A program made the position numbers and the translations under genes. From the NCBI GenBank assembly GCA_021787655.1, contig JAJYLM010000100.1:1-7671 (forward strand): a DNA stretch of 7,671 bases, in the 5' to 3' direction. The notes beneath the pieces are model-generated. The model was not told the origin of the DNA. It did not search any database and saw only the letters and a program-made list of their open reading frames with translations. Source of the DNA: a bacterium (GTDB lineage: Bacteria; JAMCPX01). Positions 1 to 6,892 of this stretch are shown here, one piece after another (position 1 is the stretch's first letter; the number at the start of each line of letters is the position of its first letter).

Positions 1-986
1 TAAAACACTGCAGACGACATCCCGAATGCAGTCCCCGACACGATTCCAACGACGATATAACCTGCGTGCGCTATACTCGAATATGCAAGCATGCGCTTGA
101 CGTTCTTCTGCACGACGGCGACGATATTTCCGGTAAACATGGTGACGGCACTCAGCCACCAGAGGGCCTGTGCGACAGGCACATGGTACGTGCTCAGGAC
201 TACCAGGACGACCTTGATCAACGCGGCAAAGCTCGCCGCCTTGACCGCTGCCGCCATAAATCCCGTAATCGGCGCTGATGCACCCTGGTAAGCGTCCGGG
301 GTCCATGCATGGAATGGAACAAGAGCGACTTTGAACGAAAAGCCGATGAGGATAAATGCGACACCGGCCATCATAACACGGTTCCCTGCATTGTTGGTTG
401 GAACAGACAGGATCCTCGCGATGGTGTAGAGGTTCGTTGTCCCCAGCACACTGTACACAAGCGCGATGCCGTACAAAAGGAATGCCGTTGCAAATGCACC
501 GAGTATGAGGTACTTCATCGCCCCCTCGAGGCTCGCTTCCCGTTCCCGTGTGAACCCGACAAGCGGGTAAATGGAGAGACTCATCAGCTCAAGTCCGAGC
601 ACCAGGACAATGAGGTTGGTCGCCGCAACAAGAAACATCATGCCCAGGAGAGAGCTCAGCAGCAAGAGATAGAAATGCCCCGCATCGGATTCCACGTTGT
701 CGACGTAGTTCAATGAAATGAGGACCGTTATGAACCCCGCAATCAGTACCGTCATGAACACGATGAGGGAGAATTCGTCCATCGATATCATCTGGGAAAA
801 TGAAACGATCTTTCCGCCCCACAGATAAACGCCGGATCCTATGGCAGTACCGATACCGAGCAGCGCTATCAGCCCGACCGGCCATTTCTTTGACGTGGTA
901 AAGGCATCGACCATTGCACAAACGAAGAGTGTTACACCAATGATGATCTGGGGAAGAATGGCAGTATAATTTATATCAACATACAT
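1..986 (-). CDS. nuoN: NADH-quinone oxidoreductase subunit N (partial, C-terminus beyond window)
   Basis: This is an antiporter-like membrane subunit of complex I that contributes one proton-translocation channel beside NuoK. The frame stays open for 328 codons from the ATG at 986 to the left edge, so roughly the last 150 residues are missing compared with typical NuoN. Seen in the sequence: many hydrophobic segments; the TM5 glutamate at E133 (LVLGLELMSLSIYPL); the TM7 lysine at K219 (GFSFKVALVPFHAWTPDAYQG); K249 in the following helix; and the helix motif QKNVKRMLAYSSIAHAGY near residues 293-310. E133, K219 and K249 match the E. coli channel residues E133, K217 and K247. FHAWTPDAYQG separates it from NuoM (FHTWLPDAHVEAP) and NuoL (LYVWLPDAMEGP). 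The start is one nucleotide after the nuoM stop and has a good Shine-Dalgarno. It is the last gene seen; whether the operon ends with it is not visible. Confidence 0.97.
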   Translation of the reverse strand, partial: MYVDINYTAILPQIIIGVTLFVCAMVDAFTTSKKWPVGLIALLGIGTAIGSGVYLWGGKIVSFSQMISMDEFSLIVFMTVLIAGFITVLISLNYVDNVESDAGHFYLLLLSSLLGMMFLVAATNLIVLVLGLELMSLSIYPLVGFTREREASLEGAMKYLILGAFATAFLLYGIALVYSVLGTTNLYTIARILSVPTNNAGNRVMMAGVAFILIGFSFKVALVPFHAWTPDAYQGASAPITGFMAAAVKAASFAALIKVVLVVLSTYHVPVAQALWWLSAVTMFTGNIVAVVQKNVKRMLAYSSIAHAGYIVVGIVSGTAFGMSSAVF

Positions 987-987
987 G

Positions 988-2538
988 TTATTTTGACCTC
1001 TCTGGCATTTGCGGCAGAGCCGGTCCGAACGAGGCCGGAACCGATGCTGTCTGTGGTTTCACGTACTGTATGTATGATTTGCTGGCGTTCCGGATCATGT
1101 CGAGGAATGGTTTCGGGTAAACCCCGATCCACACGATCATCACCAGGATAGGCAGCATGACAACAATTTCCCTTCCGCTGAGATCTTTCAGGTCTTCGTT
1201 TTTCTTGTTCGTGATCTTTCCCCAGAACACCTTTTGATATGTCCTCAGCATGTACACGGCGCCGAGGATGACACCGGTTCCGGCCAGAATCGCGTAGATC
1301 GGGTGTGCAAGGAACGAGCCGATCAGGATAAGGAACTCGCCGACAAAACCGTTAAGCCCCGGCAGACCTATGGATGACAGCGTTACGATCATGAAGAACG
1401 TCGCAAAAACTGGCATTGTTTTGGCGATGCCTCCGAACTCGGAGAGTTCCCGGGTATGCCTGCGTTCGTAGATCATACCGACCAGCATAAAGAGTGCACC
1501 GGTCGAAAGCCCGTGGTTCACCATCTGAAGGACCGCGCCGTCGACGCTCTGCATGTTGAGCGCCATAAGTCCGAGTATCACAAACCCGAGATGGCTGACC
1601 GACGAATAGGCGACCAGCTTCTTGATATCCGGCTGCATCATCGCTACGAGAGCACCGTAGATGATGCCGATAATCGCAAGCACCGCAATGTAGGGAAGGA
1701 ATGCGTTGGCAGCAAGGGGAAACAGCGGCATTGCAAGCCTCATATATCCGTACGTTCCCATCTTCAGCAGGACACCGGCAAGGATGACACTGCCGCCGGT
1801 CGGAGCCTCGACATGCGCATCAGGCAGCCACGTGTGGAACGGAAAGATCGGAACTTTGATGGCAAATGAGAGAGCAAACGCCGCAAACAGCCATATCTGC
1901 GTGCTCATGGGCAGGGAAAGGTTGTAGAGTTTGAGCAGGTTGAATGTATAGATCCCTGTCTGCGAGCCGTATGCAAAGTACAGGTAGATGATTGCGACGA
2001 GCATCAGAAGACTGCCGAACATTGTATAGATAAAAAACTTCACCGCAGCATATATCCTGCGGGGACCTCCCCAGACACCGATGATGATGTACATGGGTAT
2101 CAGCATCGCTTCCCAGAACACGTAGAAGAGGATCAGATCGAGGGATGCAAAGACGCCGATCATACCGGCTTCGAGGACGAGGAACCACAGGTAGTATTCC
2201 TTTTCGCGGTTCTTGATATAGTTCCAGGACCCCAGCAGAACGAGCGGGGTGAGAAATGTCGTCAGCAGGATAAGGATCAGGCTCAAGCCGTCTATTCCGA
2301 GCTGATAGGAGATATTGTACACCGGTATCCAGGAGTATTTCTCGGTCATCTGCATGCCCGCAACCGACGGATCGAACCGCTTCACGAGGAACAGGGAAAC
2401 TGCGAATTCGGCAACAGACACGATCAGGGTAAACCACTTTATCGCAGACGTGTTGTTCTTGCCGATCAACGTACCAATCAGCACGCCGGCGAGCGGTAAA
2501 AAGATTACAATCGAAAGTAAATTTTCTTGAAAGCCCAT
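988..2538 (-). CDS. nuoM: NADH-quinone oxidoreductase subunit M
   Basis: This is the central antiporter-like proton-pumping subunit of the complex I membrane arm, between NuoL and NuoN. The 516-residue length is normal for the family. About 14 hydrophobic segments are apparent. Channel residues are all present: E143 (FYVFWEAMLIPMYIIIG), K228 (SFAIKVPIFPFHTWLPDAH), K259 (ILAGVLLKMGTYGYMR) and E401 (GLNGFVGEFLILIG), matching E. coli E144, K234, K265 and E407. QPDIKKLVAYSSVSHLGFV near 302-320 is the conserved TM8 region. The HVEAPTGGSVILAG string assigns it to NuoM and not to NuoL or MrpD. The ATG lies 6 nt after the nuoL stop and is preceded by GAGGTAGGGTGA, which can serve as ribosome binding site. 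There is a single nuoM between L and N, so this locus is not of the two-NuoM type. The last 25 or so residues are polar and proline-rich and probably face the cytoplasm. Confidence 0.98.
   Translation of the reverse strand: MGFQENLLSIVIFLPLAGVLIGTLIGKNNTSAIKWFTLIVSVAEFAVSLFLVKRFDPSVAGMQMTEKYSWIPVYNISYQLGIDGLSLILILLTTFLTPLVLLGSWNYIKNREKEYYLWFLVLEAGMIGVFASLDLILFYVFWEAMLIPMYIIIGVWGGPRRIYAAVKFFIYTMFGSLLMLVAIIYLYFAYGSQTGIYTFNLLKLYNLSLPMSTQIWLFAAFALSFAIKVPIFPFHTWLPDAHVEAPTGGSVILAGVLLKMGTYGYMRLAMPLFPLAANAFLPYIAVLAIIGIIYGALVAMMQPDIKKLVAYSSVSHLGFVILGLMALNMQSVDGAVLQMVNHGLSTGALFMLVGMIYERRHTRELSEFGGIAKTMPVFATFFMIVTLSSIGLPGLNGFVGEFLILIGSFLAHPIYAILAGTGVILGAVYMLRTYQKVFWGKITNKKNEDLKDLSGREIVVMLPILVMIVWIGVYPKPFLDMIRNASKSYIQYVKPQTASVPASFGPALPQMPERSK
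996..1003 (-). promoter_or_regulatory. Ribosome binding site for nuoN
   Basis: On the minus strand AGAGAGGT lies 9 nt upstream of the nuoN ATG at 986, inside the last codons of nuoM. It is complementary to the anti-Shine-Dalgarno sequence and supports this start for the edge-truncated gene. Confidence 0.75.
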
Positions 2539-2544
2539 GTCACC

Positions 2545-4485
2545 CTACCTCAACACAAAGTATGCTAAAACCGTGATGACACCTATCAGGAACAGCATCA
2601 CGTATACCTGGAAATCGCCTGTCTGTATCTTTCTGATCCTGTTCGAGGCACGCTGCGTCAGCGACGCGGATCCGTTCACGGCGCCGTCGACGATTTTCAC
2701 GTCAAAGAACTTCCACAGGAAGACCTCCGAGAACAGCATCATCGGCCTGATGATGACCGCGTTGTAAATTTCATCGACGTAGTACTTGTTCAGGAGCAGG
2801 CGATACACACCCGGCAGTGCTCCGGCGGCGCTCTGTGCGGTCTTCATCTTCGACTTCAGGTAGACATACCACGCTGCGAAGACTCCAAGAATTGCCATTG
2901 CTATAGAACCTATCATGAGCAGAGATTCCGTGGGAACGGCCATCTCCGGCAGTGCCGGAGCGGTATGGAATACCGGGGCAAGATAGTTCACGAATATGTC
3001 CGAATGATGCCAGCCGATAAGAGATCCGAGCAGCTGCGGCACGCCGATATAACCGCCGAATACGGACAGAACCGCAAGCACGATGAGAGGAATGGTCATG
3101 ACCTTCGGCGATTCATGAACGTGCTCTGCGGCATGCTTCTCGACGCGGCTCTCTCCGTAAAAGGTCATATAGATGAGCCGGAATATATAAAACGCGGTCA
3201 GCAGTGCGGTTATGAACCCGAGCAGCCATATGAAGGTATGCCCGGATGCATAGGCAGCCGAAAGAATGCTGTCTTTGCTGAAAAACCCGGAAAGACCAGG
3301 TATCCCCGATATCGCGAGTGCAGCAGCAAGGAAGACGGCGTGTGTAACCGGGATCTTGTTCTTCAGGCCTCCCATCTTCCTCATATCCTGCTCACCCGAG
3401 AGTGCGTGGATCACGCTGCCGGCTCCGAGGAAGAGGAGCGCCTTGAAAAAGGCGTGCGTCATAAGATGGAAGATACCGGCACTGAATGCACCGACGCCGA
3501 CGCCGACAAACATATACCCGAGCTGGCTGATGGTCGAATAGGCGAGCACCCGCTTGATGTCGTTCTGGACGAGTCCGATGGTTGCCGCATACAGGGCCGT
3601 CAATCCTCCGACAACTGCGACGACCTCGAGTGCAGTGGGAGCAAGAACATAGAGAAAGTTCATCCGTGCAATCATGTAGACACCGGCGGTGACCATCGTT
3701 GCGGCATGGATGAGTGCACTCACCGGGGTGGGGCCTTCCATTGCGTCGGGCAGCCACACGTACAGGGGAAGCTGCGCCGATTTTCCGGTCGCACCGACGA
3801 ACAACAGGATGCCAGCCACGGTCAGTATCTTCGGCGAAATGAGGGATATGTGCGCAGCCATCGTGGTAAAATCGAGTGTCAGAATGCCCTTCGACGCAAA
3901 GGCCGATGCAAGCAGGAAGACACCGAGTAAAAAGCCGTAATCACCGACCCTGTTCGTTATAAATGCCTTTTTACCCGCATTGGCAGCTGAGTCCTTTTCA
4001 TACCAGAACCCGATCAACAGGTACGAACACAGCCCGACGCCCTCCCATCCAACGAACATGAGGATGATATTCGAGGACAGAACCAGCAGCAGCATCGCGA
4101 ACATGAACAGGTTCAGGTATGCGAAAAATCTCGGGTAGCTCCTGTCGCCGTGCATGTACCCGATGGAATAGACGTGGATCAGAAAACCGACACCCGTAAC
4201 GACCAGCAGCATGACCGAGGTGAGGGGATCGACCATCAGCTTGAAATCGATCGTGAGACTGCCTGAATGGATCCACGTGTACACCGTGTCTGTTATAAGC
4301 CGCGCATCCGCAGGCAGGGCGATAAGCCTGAAAAACACGTACACCGAGAGCGAGAGGCTCAGCAGTACCGCTCCGCCCGCTATCAGACCGACAGTCTTGT
4401 TGCCGAGCCGCGGCCCGGCAAATCCATTCACCAGAAAACCGAGCAGGGGAAATACCAGGATATATCGTACTATATTCAATTCCAT
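2545..4485 (-). CDS. nuoL: NADH-quinone oxidoreductase subunit L
   Basis: This is the distal antiporter-like proton-pumping subunit of complex I. The 646-residue length is normal for NuoL. Seen in the sequence: the TM5 glutamate E148 (LMFVGWEGVGLCSYLLIGFW), the TM7 lysine K235 (GATGKSAQLPLYVWLPDAM), the EGPTPVSALIHAATMVTAGV helix, K311 in QNDIKRVLAYSTISQLGYM, K348 in THAFFKALLFLGAGSVIH, and the K404-D405 pair (GLSGFFSKDSIL). A histidine-rich loop (HAAEHVHESP, about 451-460) precedes the C-terminal half, as is common in NuoL. Residues about 520-620 should form the TM15 and long lateral helix (HL) that clamps the membrane arm, ending in a last hydrophobic helix (about 626-644). That C-terminal extension and the neighbouring peripheral-arm genes argue against a Mrp antiporter or group 4 hydrogenase. 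The ATG is 4 nt after the nuoK stop, and its only nearby ribosome-binding element is a weak GGTGA overlapping that stop. Confidence 0.98.
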   Translation of the reverse strand: MELNIVRYILVFPLLGFLVNGFAGPRLGNKTVGLIAGGAVLLSLSLSVYVFFRLIALPADARLITDTVYTWIHSGSLTIDFKLMVDPLTSVMLLVVTGVGFLIHVYSIGYMHGDRSYPRFFAYLNLFMFAMLLLVLSSNIILMFVGWEGVGLCSYLLIGFWYEKDSAANAGKKAFITNRVGDYGFLLGVFLLASAFASKGILTLDFTTMAAHISLISPKILTVAGILLFVGATGKSAQLPLYVWLPDAMEGPTPVSALIHAATMVTAGVYMIARMNFLYVLAPTALEVVAVVGGLTALYAATIGLVQNDIKRVLAYSTISQLGYMFVGVGVGAFSAGIFHLMTHAFFKALLFLGAGSVIHALSGEQDMRKMGGLKNKIPVTHAVFLAAALAISGIPGLSGFFSKDSILSAAYASGHTFIWLLGFITALLTAFYIFRLIYMTFYGESRVEKHAAEHVHESPKVMTIPLIVLAVLSVFGGYIGVPQLLGSLIGWHHSDIFVNYLAPVFHTAPALPEMAVPTESLLMIGSIAMAILGVFAAWYVYLKSKMKTAQSAAGALPGVYRLLLNKYYVDEIYNAVIIRPMMLFSEVFLWKFFDVKIVDGAVNGSASLTQRASNRIRKIQTGDFQVYVMLFLIGVITVLAYFVLR

Positions 4486-4489
4486 GACG

Positions 4490-4789
4490 TCACCACTTCA
4501 GCTTTTTCAGGTCGTCTATTTTGACCATGCCTGCCATCTTGAACACCTTGACCACGAGTGCAAGAGCTATGGCTGTTTCCGCTGCGGCTATCGTTATGAC
4601 CATGATGACAAAGATCTGACCGTCCAGCGTGTGCAGATAGCGGGAAGCGGAAATAAACAGGATATTGACCGCATTCAGCATGAGCTCGAGCGAGACCAGC
4701 ACGATGATAAGGTTGCGCCGCATCGCGACCCCGATCATACCAATGACGAACAGCACGAAACTCAACACCACAAGCATCTGATAGCTCAT
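4490..4789 (-). CDS. nuoK: NADH-quinone oxidoreductase subunit K
   Basis: This is a small membrane subunit of complex I, homologous to MrpC, that forms part of the central charged axis between the quinone chamber and the antiporter-like subunits. Its 99 residues with three hydrophobic helices fit the family exactly. Both essential membrane glutamates are present: E35 (VLVSLELMLNAVN, TM2) and E71 (TIAAAETAIALALVV, TM3), matching E. coli E36 and E72. The region RRNLIIVLVSLELMLNAVN is the strongest family signature. The ATG overlaps the nuoJ stop in an ATGA arrangement, and AAGAGGAA about 8 nt upstream serves as ribosome binding site inside the nuoJ 3' end. The C-terminal tail (KIDDLKKLKW) is charged and should be cytoplasmic. 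Confidence 0.98.
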   Translation of the reverse strand: MSYQMLVVLSFVLFVIGMIGVAMRRNLIIVLVSLELMLNAVNILFISASRYLHTLDGQIFVIMVITIAAAETAIALALVVKVFKMAGMVKIDDLKKLKW

Positions 4790-5289
4790 ACCCTGTTCCT
4801 CTTTTTGACGAATGTTATTGCACCAAAGACGCCGACCAGAAGGATAAATGAGGCAAGCTCAAACGGCAGGACATAGTTCCTCAACAGATTGAAGCCGATG
4901 TTCTCGGCAGAACCAAATCCGACAACCGTGAATCCTGACGGCATCTTCATTACCCCCCGCGCCATGAAAAACGAAACCACCAGCACCAGCATGATCAGCA
5001 GGTAGGAAACGACAGTTGATGCCTTGTATTGCACCGGCGCGGCCGGCTCCTTGTTCAGGTTAAACATCATAATGATGAACAGGAACATGATCAGCATTGC
5101 ACCGACATAGATGATGACCTGCACGGCCGCCAGGAACGGTGCACCGAGCAGGACAAACAAAAACGAGGTCAGAAAGAATGCCGCGCCCATAGAGAGGGCA
5201 CTGTAGACCGGGCTTCCCGCAACAACAGCGTAGATGTAGGTGAGGATCAGCAGTACTGCGGTTGCCGCAAACAAAACGTGGCTTATCAT
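4786..5289 (-). CDS. nuoJ: NADH-quinone oxidoreductase subunit J
   Basis: This is a membrane subunit of complex I (ND6 homologue). Its third helix undergoes a conformational change that links quinone chemistry to the proton channels. The protein has 167 residues and five hydrophobic segments. The TM3 signature is clear at about residues 51-72 (FLAAVQVIIYVGAMLIMFLF), including the conserved Tyr (Y61) and Gly. The C-terminal helix carries E144 (LPFELASFILLVGVFGAI). The frame stays open upstream to 5514. I chose the ATG at 5289 because the upstream residues are non-hydrophobic and Arg/Cys-rich, because they would overlap the nuoI iron-sulfur region, because the ATGA overlap with the nuoI stop matches the operon style, and because GAGGAAGG sits 7 nt upstream. 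It overlaps nuoK by 4 nt. Confidence 0.97.
   Translation of the reverse strand: MISHVLFAATAVLLILTYIYAVVAGSPVYSALSMGAAFFLTSFLFVLLGAPFLAAVQVIIYVGAMLIMFLFIIMMFNLNKEPAAPVQYKASTVVSYLLIMLVLVVSFFMARGVMKMPSGFTVVGFGSAENIGFNLLRNYVLPFELASFILLVGVFGAITFVKKRNRV
4796..4803 (-). promoter_or_regulatory. Ribosome binding site for nuoK
   Basis: AAGAGGAA on the minus strand places its GAGG core 8 nt before the nuoK ATG, within the 3' end of nuoJ. Together with the ATGA stop/start overlap it fixes the nuoK start and suggests termination-reinitiation coupling. Confidence 0.7.
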
Positions 5290-5810
5290 TGGACGACCTT
5301 CCTCAATTCTTTCTTCTGTATGGCCAGTTCCGGCCTCTGCCGTGCAACAAGGCTGTAGAACGACGTCATGGTGATTGCGTTCTCCGGGCACGCCTCGACA
5401 CAGTACCCGCAGTATGCACACCTTGTGAGATCGACCTCGAAGATCTTCGGGCTCCTCTCCTTGCGCGGGTCGGGCGATTCTTCGGGCTCTATATAGATGG
5501 CAAAGAACGGGCACACGGTCTCACACATCTTGCATGCCACACACCGTCCGAGGTCCCCGTCAACGAGCAGCGCGTGCTTGCCCCTGAAGTTCATGGTGAC
5601 CTCGACCCTGTCGGTCAGCTGCTGCGCATCCTTGTCCATGACCTTCATGACTTCCTGGGTATTACCCACAATGTTCAGCTTGTCCTCGGGATATTGGAGA
5701 GCGAATTTTTTCCTCACAAAGAAGTGCTTGATCGTGACGCCGAGACCCCGCAGTATCTCTATGAGATACACCGCTTCTTTAAAATTGTACCGTTTCTTGT
5801 TCTCTGCCAT
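5286..5810 (-). CDS. nuoI: NADH-quinone oxidoreductase subunit I, 2x[4Fe-4S]
   Basis: This is the ferredoxin-like subunit of the complex I peripheral arm. It holds clusters N6a and N6b and passes electrons towards N2 and quinone. Two 4Fe-4S motifs are visible: C90-VA-C93-KM-C96-ETV-C100-P and C131-AY-C134-GY-C137-VEA-C141-P. The protein begins with an amphipathic N-terminus (AVYLIEILRGLGVTIKHFF, about 13-31) that anchors it to the membrane side, then the YPEDK and FRGKH elements that flank the first cluster in the family. Total length (174) is near normal, but its distribution is unusual. About 50 residues separate YPE from the first cluster Cys, against about 27 in E. coli NuoI. Only 33 residues follow the last cluster Cys, against about 70. 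The residues after the first motif are FFAIYI, more aromatic than the usual VxCIxI type. The start is 2 nt after the nuoH stop with AAGG about 10 nt upstream. Confidence 0.97.
   Translation of the reverse strand: MAENKKRYNFKEAVYLIEILRGLGVTIKHFFVRKKFALQYPEDKLNIVGNTQEVMKVMDKDAQQLTDRVEVTMNFRGKHALLVDGDLGRCVACKMCETVCPFFAIYIEPEESPDPRKERSPKIFEVDLTRCAYCGYCVEACPENAITMTSFYSLVARQRPELAIQKKELRKVVQ
5297..5304 (-). promoter_or_regulatory. Ribosome binding site that decides the nuoJ start
   Basis: GAGGAAGG on the minus strand lies 7 nt before the ATG at 5289, within the last codons of nuoI. It supports the 167-residue NuoJ over the longer open frame that reaches upstream to 5514. Confidence 0.78.
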
Positions 5811-5812
5811 AG

Positions 5813-6892
5813 TTATATGACCTTATACATGATAAGAACGCCTGTTATGACGATATTCAGGATGCCGAGCGGAATAAGGACCTTCCATCCCAGCGCCGTC
5901 AGCTGATCAAACCTGAACCTCGGGAGCGTCCAGCGTACCCACAGGAAAAAGAACAGGAAGAACCCCGTCTTGACCACGAACGAAAGGACCTCCATAACTG
6001 CGACCAGCCACTGCTGCAGGTGGAAGATGCCGAGCTTCGGAATGACGAAGCCGATGTTGTGGAGATACGGTACCTGCCAGCCGCCGAAATACAGGGTCAC
6101 AATGAGCGCCGATGCCGTGATCATGGCTGCATACTCTCCCATGAAAAAGAATGCAAATTTCATGCTCGAATACTCCGTATGGTAGCCTCCGACAAGCTCC
6201 GATTCCGCCTCGGGGAGATCGAACGGTACCCGGTTGGTCTCTGCAAACACGCTCACCAGGAAGATAATAAACCCCAGCGGCTGGACGAGAACGCCCCACT
6301 TGGGAACGGCGTTGAACCACAGTCCGCCCTGGTACAGGGCAATGTTGCTCAAATTCAAGGTTCCGAATACCATCAGAATACCGATGATCGCGAGCCCCAT
6401 GGAAATTTCGTAACTGATAAACTGAGATGCGGAACGAAGACCTCCCAGCAGTGAAAATTTATTATTGGAAGCCCATCCACCCACGATAATGCCGAATATG
6501 CCCATGGATGCTATTGCAAAAACGTACAGGATGCCGACATTGAAGTCCGCTATCCTGAGGTCGATGACCCTGCCGCGCAAAAACAGGTCATGCCCGAAGG
6601 GAATGACCGCAAACGTGAGCATGGCCGGTATGATAGCTATCATCGGGGCTATGGTGTACAGAAACTTGTTTGCCTCGAGAGGGGTTATATCTTCCTTCAT
6701 GATAAACTTCAGACCGTCGGCAAGAGGCTGGAGCAGTCCCCAGGGACCGACCCTGTTCGGACCAAGCCTGTCCTGCATGTAAGCGCTCACCCTTCTTTCT
6801 GCAAAGGTAAGATACGCCACGGTCGTCAGGAGCGCGACAAACACAACGAGTATCATGACGGTATTCAGGAGTACTGTCGTATAATCTACCAT
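5813..6892 (-). CDS. nuoH: NADH-quinone oxidoreductase subunit H
   Basis: This is the membrane subunit (ND1 homologue) that forms most of the quinone-binding chamber and joins the peripheral and membrane arms. Its 359 residues are slightly longer than the common 320-350. Seen in the sequence: the N-terminal helix followed by AERRVSAYMQDRLGPNRVGP (31-50), which is diagnostic; LLQPLADGLKFIMKED (53-68); FISYEISM with E162; the acidic quinone-site loop ETNRVPFDLPEAESELVGGY (218-237); and EYSSMKFAFFFMGEY with E253. The FLWVRWTLPRFRFDQL block near 316-331 is the conserved C-terminal element. About eight hydrophobic helices are apparent. The ATG overlaps the 3' end of nuoG by 7 nt, with GGGAAG or AGGAAGG just upstream as ribosome binding site, so coupling to nuoG translation is likely. 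Confidence 0.98.
   Translation of the reverse strand: MVDYTTVLLNTVMILVVFVALLTTVAYLTFAERRVSAYMQDRLGPNRVGPWGLLQPLADGLKFIMKEDITPLEANKFLYTIAPMIAIIPAMLTFAVIPFGHDLFLRGRVIDLRIADFNVGILYVFAIASMGIFGIIVGGWASNNKFSLLGGLRSASQFISYEISMGLAIIGILMVFGTLNLSNIALYQGGLWFNAVPKWGVLVQPLGFIIFLVSVFAETNRVPFDLPEAESELVGGYHTEYSSMKFAFFFMGEYAAMITASALIVTLYFGGWQVPYLHNIGFVIPKLGIFHLQQWLVAVMEVLSFVVKTGFFLFFFLWVRWTLPRFRFDQLTALGWKVLIPLGILNIVITGVLIMYKVI

Noticed and set aside
589..921. A 110-residue minus-strand frame inside nuoN
   Set aside because: It is an alternative frame of the nuoN region. The real frame starts at 986 and carries the conserved NuoN residues E133, K219 and K249.
2965..3930. A 321-codon open frame on the plus strand, antisense to nuoL
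   Set aside because: Its translation is polar, rich in Arg, His, Glu and Cys, with no domain I recognise. It lies wholly opposite the conserved coding region of nuoL. Long antisense frames are expected opposite hydrophobic genes with biased codon use.
1..4485. L, M and N as a Mrp-type antiporter or a group 4 hydrogenase module
   Set aside because: The set sits directly downstream of NuoG, NuoH, NuoI, NuoJ and NuoK. NuoL has the C-terminal lateral-helix extension, and no hydrogenase large subunit or Mrp E/F/G-like genes are seen.
988..4485. A two-NuoM complex I as described in Nitrospira and some other lineages
   Set aside because: Only one NuoM lies between NuoL and NuoN in this locus. A second nuoM elsewhere in the genome cannot be excluded, but nothing here supports it.
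5290..5514. A 75-residue N-terminal extension of nuoJ
   Set aside because: The extra residues are translated from another frame of the nuoI second-cluster region, are not hydrophobic, and are absent from NuoJ proteins. The ATG at 5289 has a good Shine-Dalgarno and the typical ATGA overlap.
5262..5906. A 214-codon plus-strand open frame antisense to nuoI and the end of nuoH
   Set aside because: It is a shadow of the nuoI iron-sulfur gene, with no ribosome binding site or family resemblance that I can see. The same applies to the plus-strand frames at 309-716, 1456-1869 and 4211-4876.
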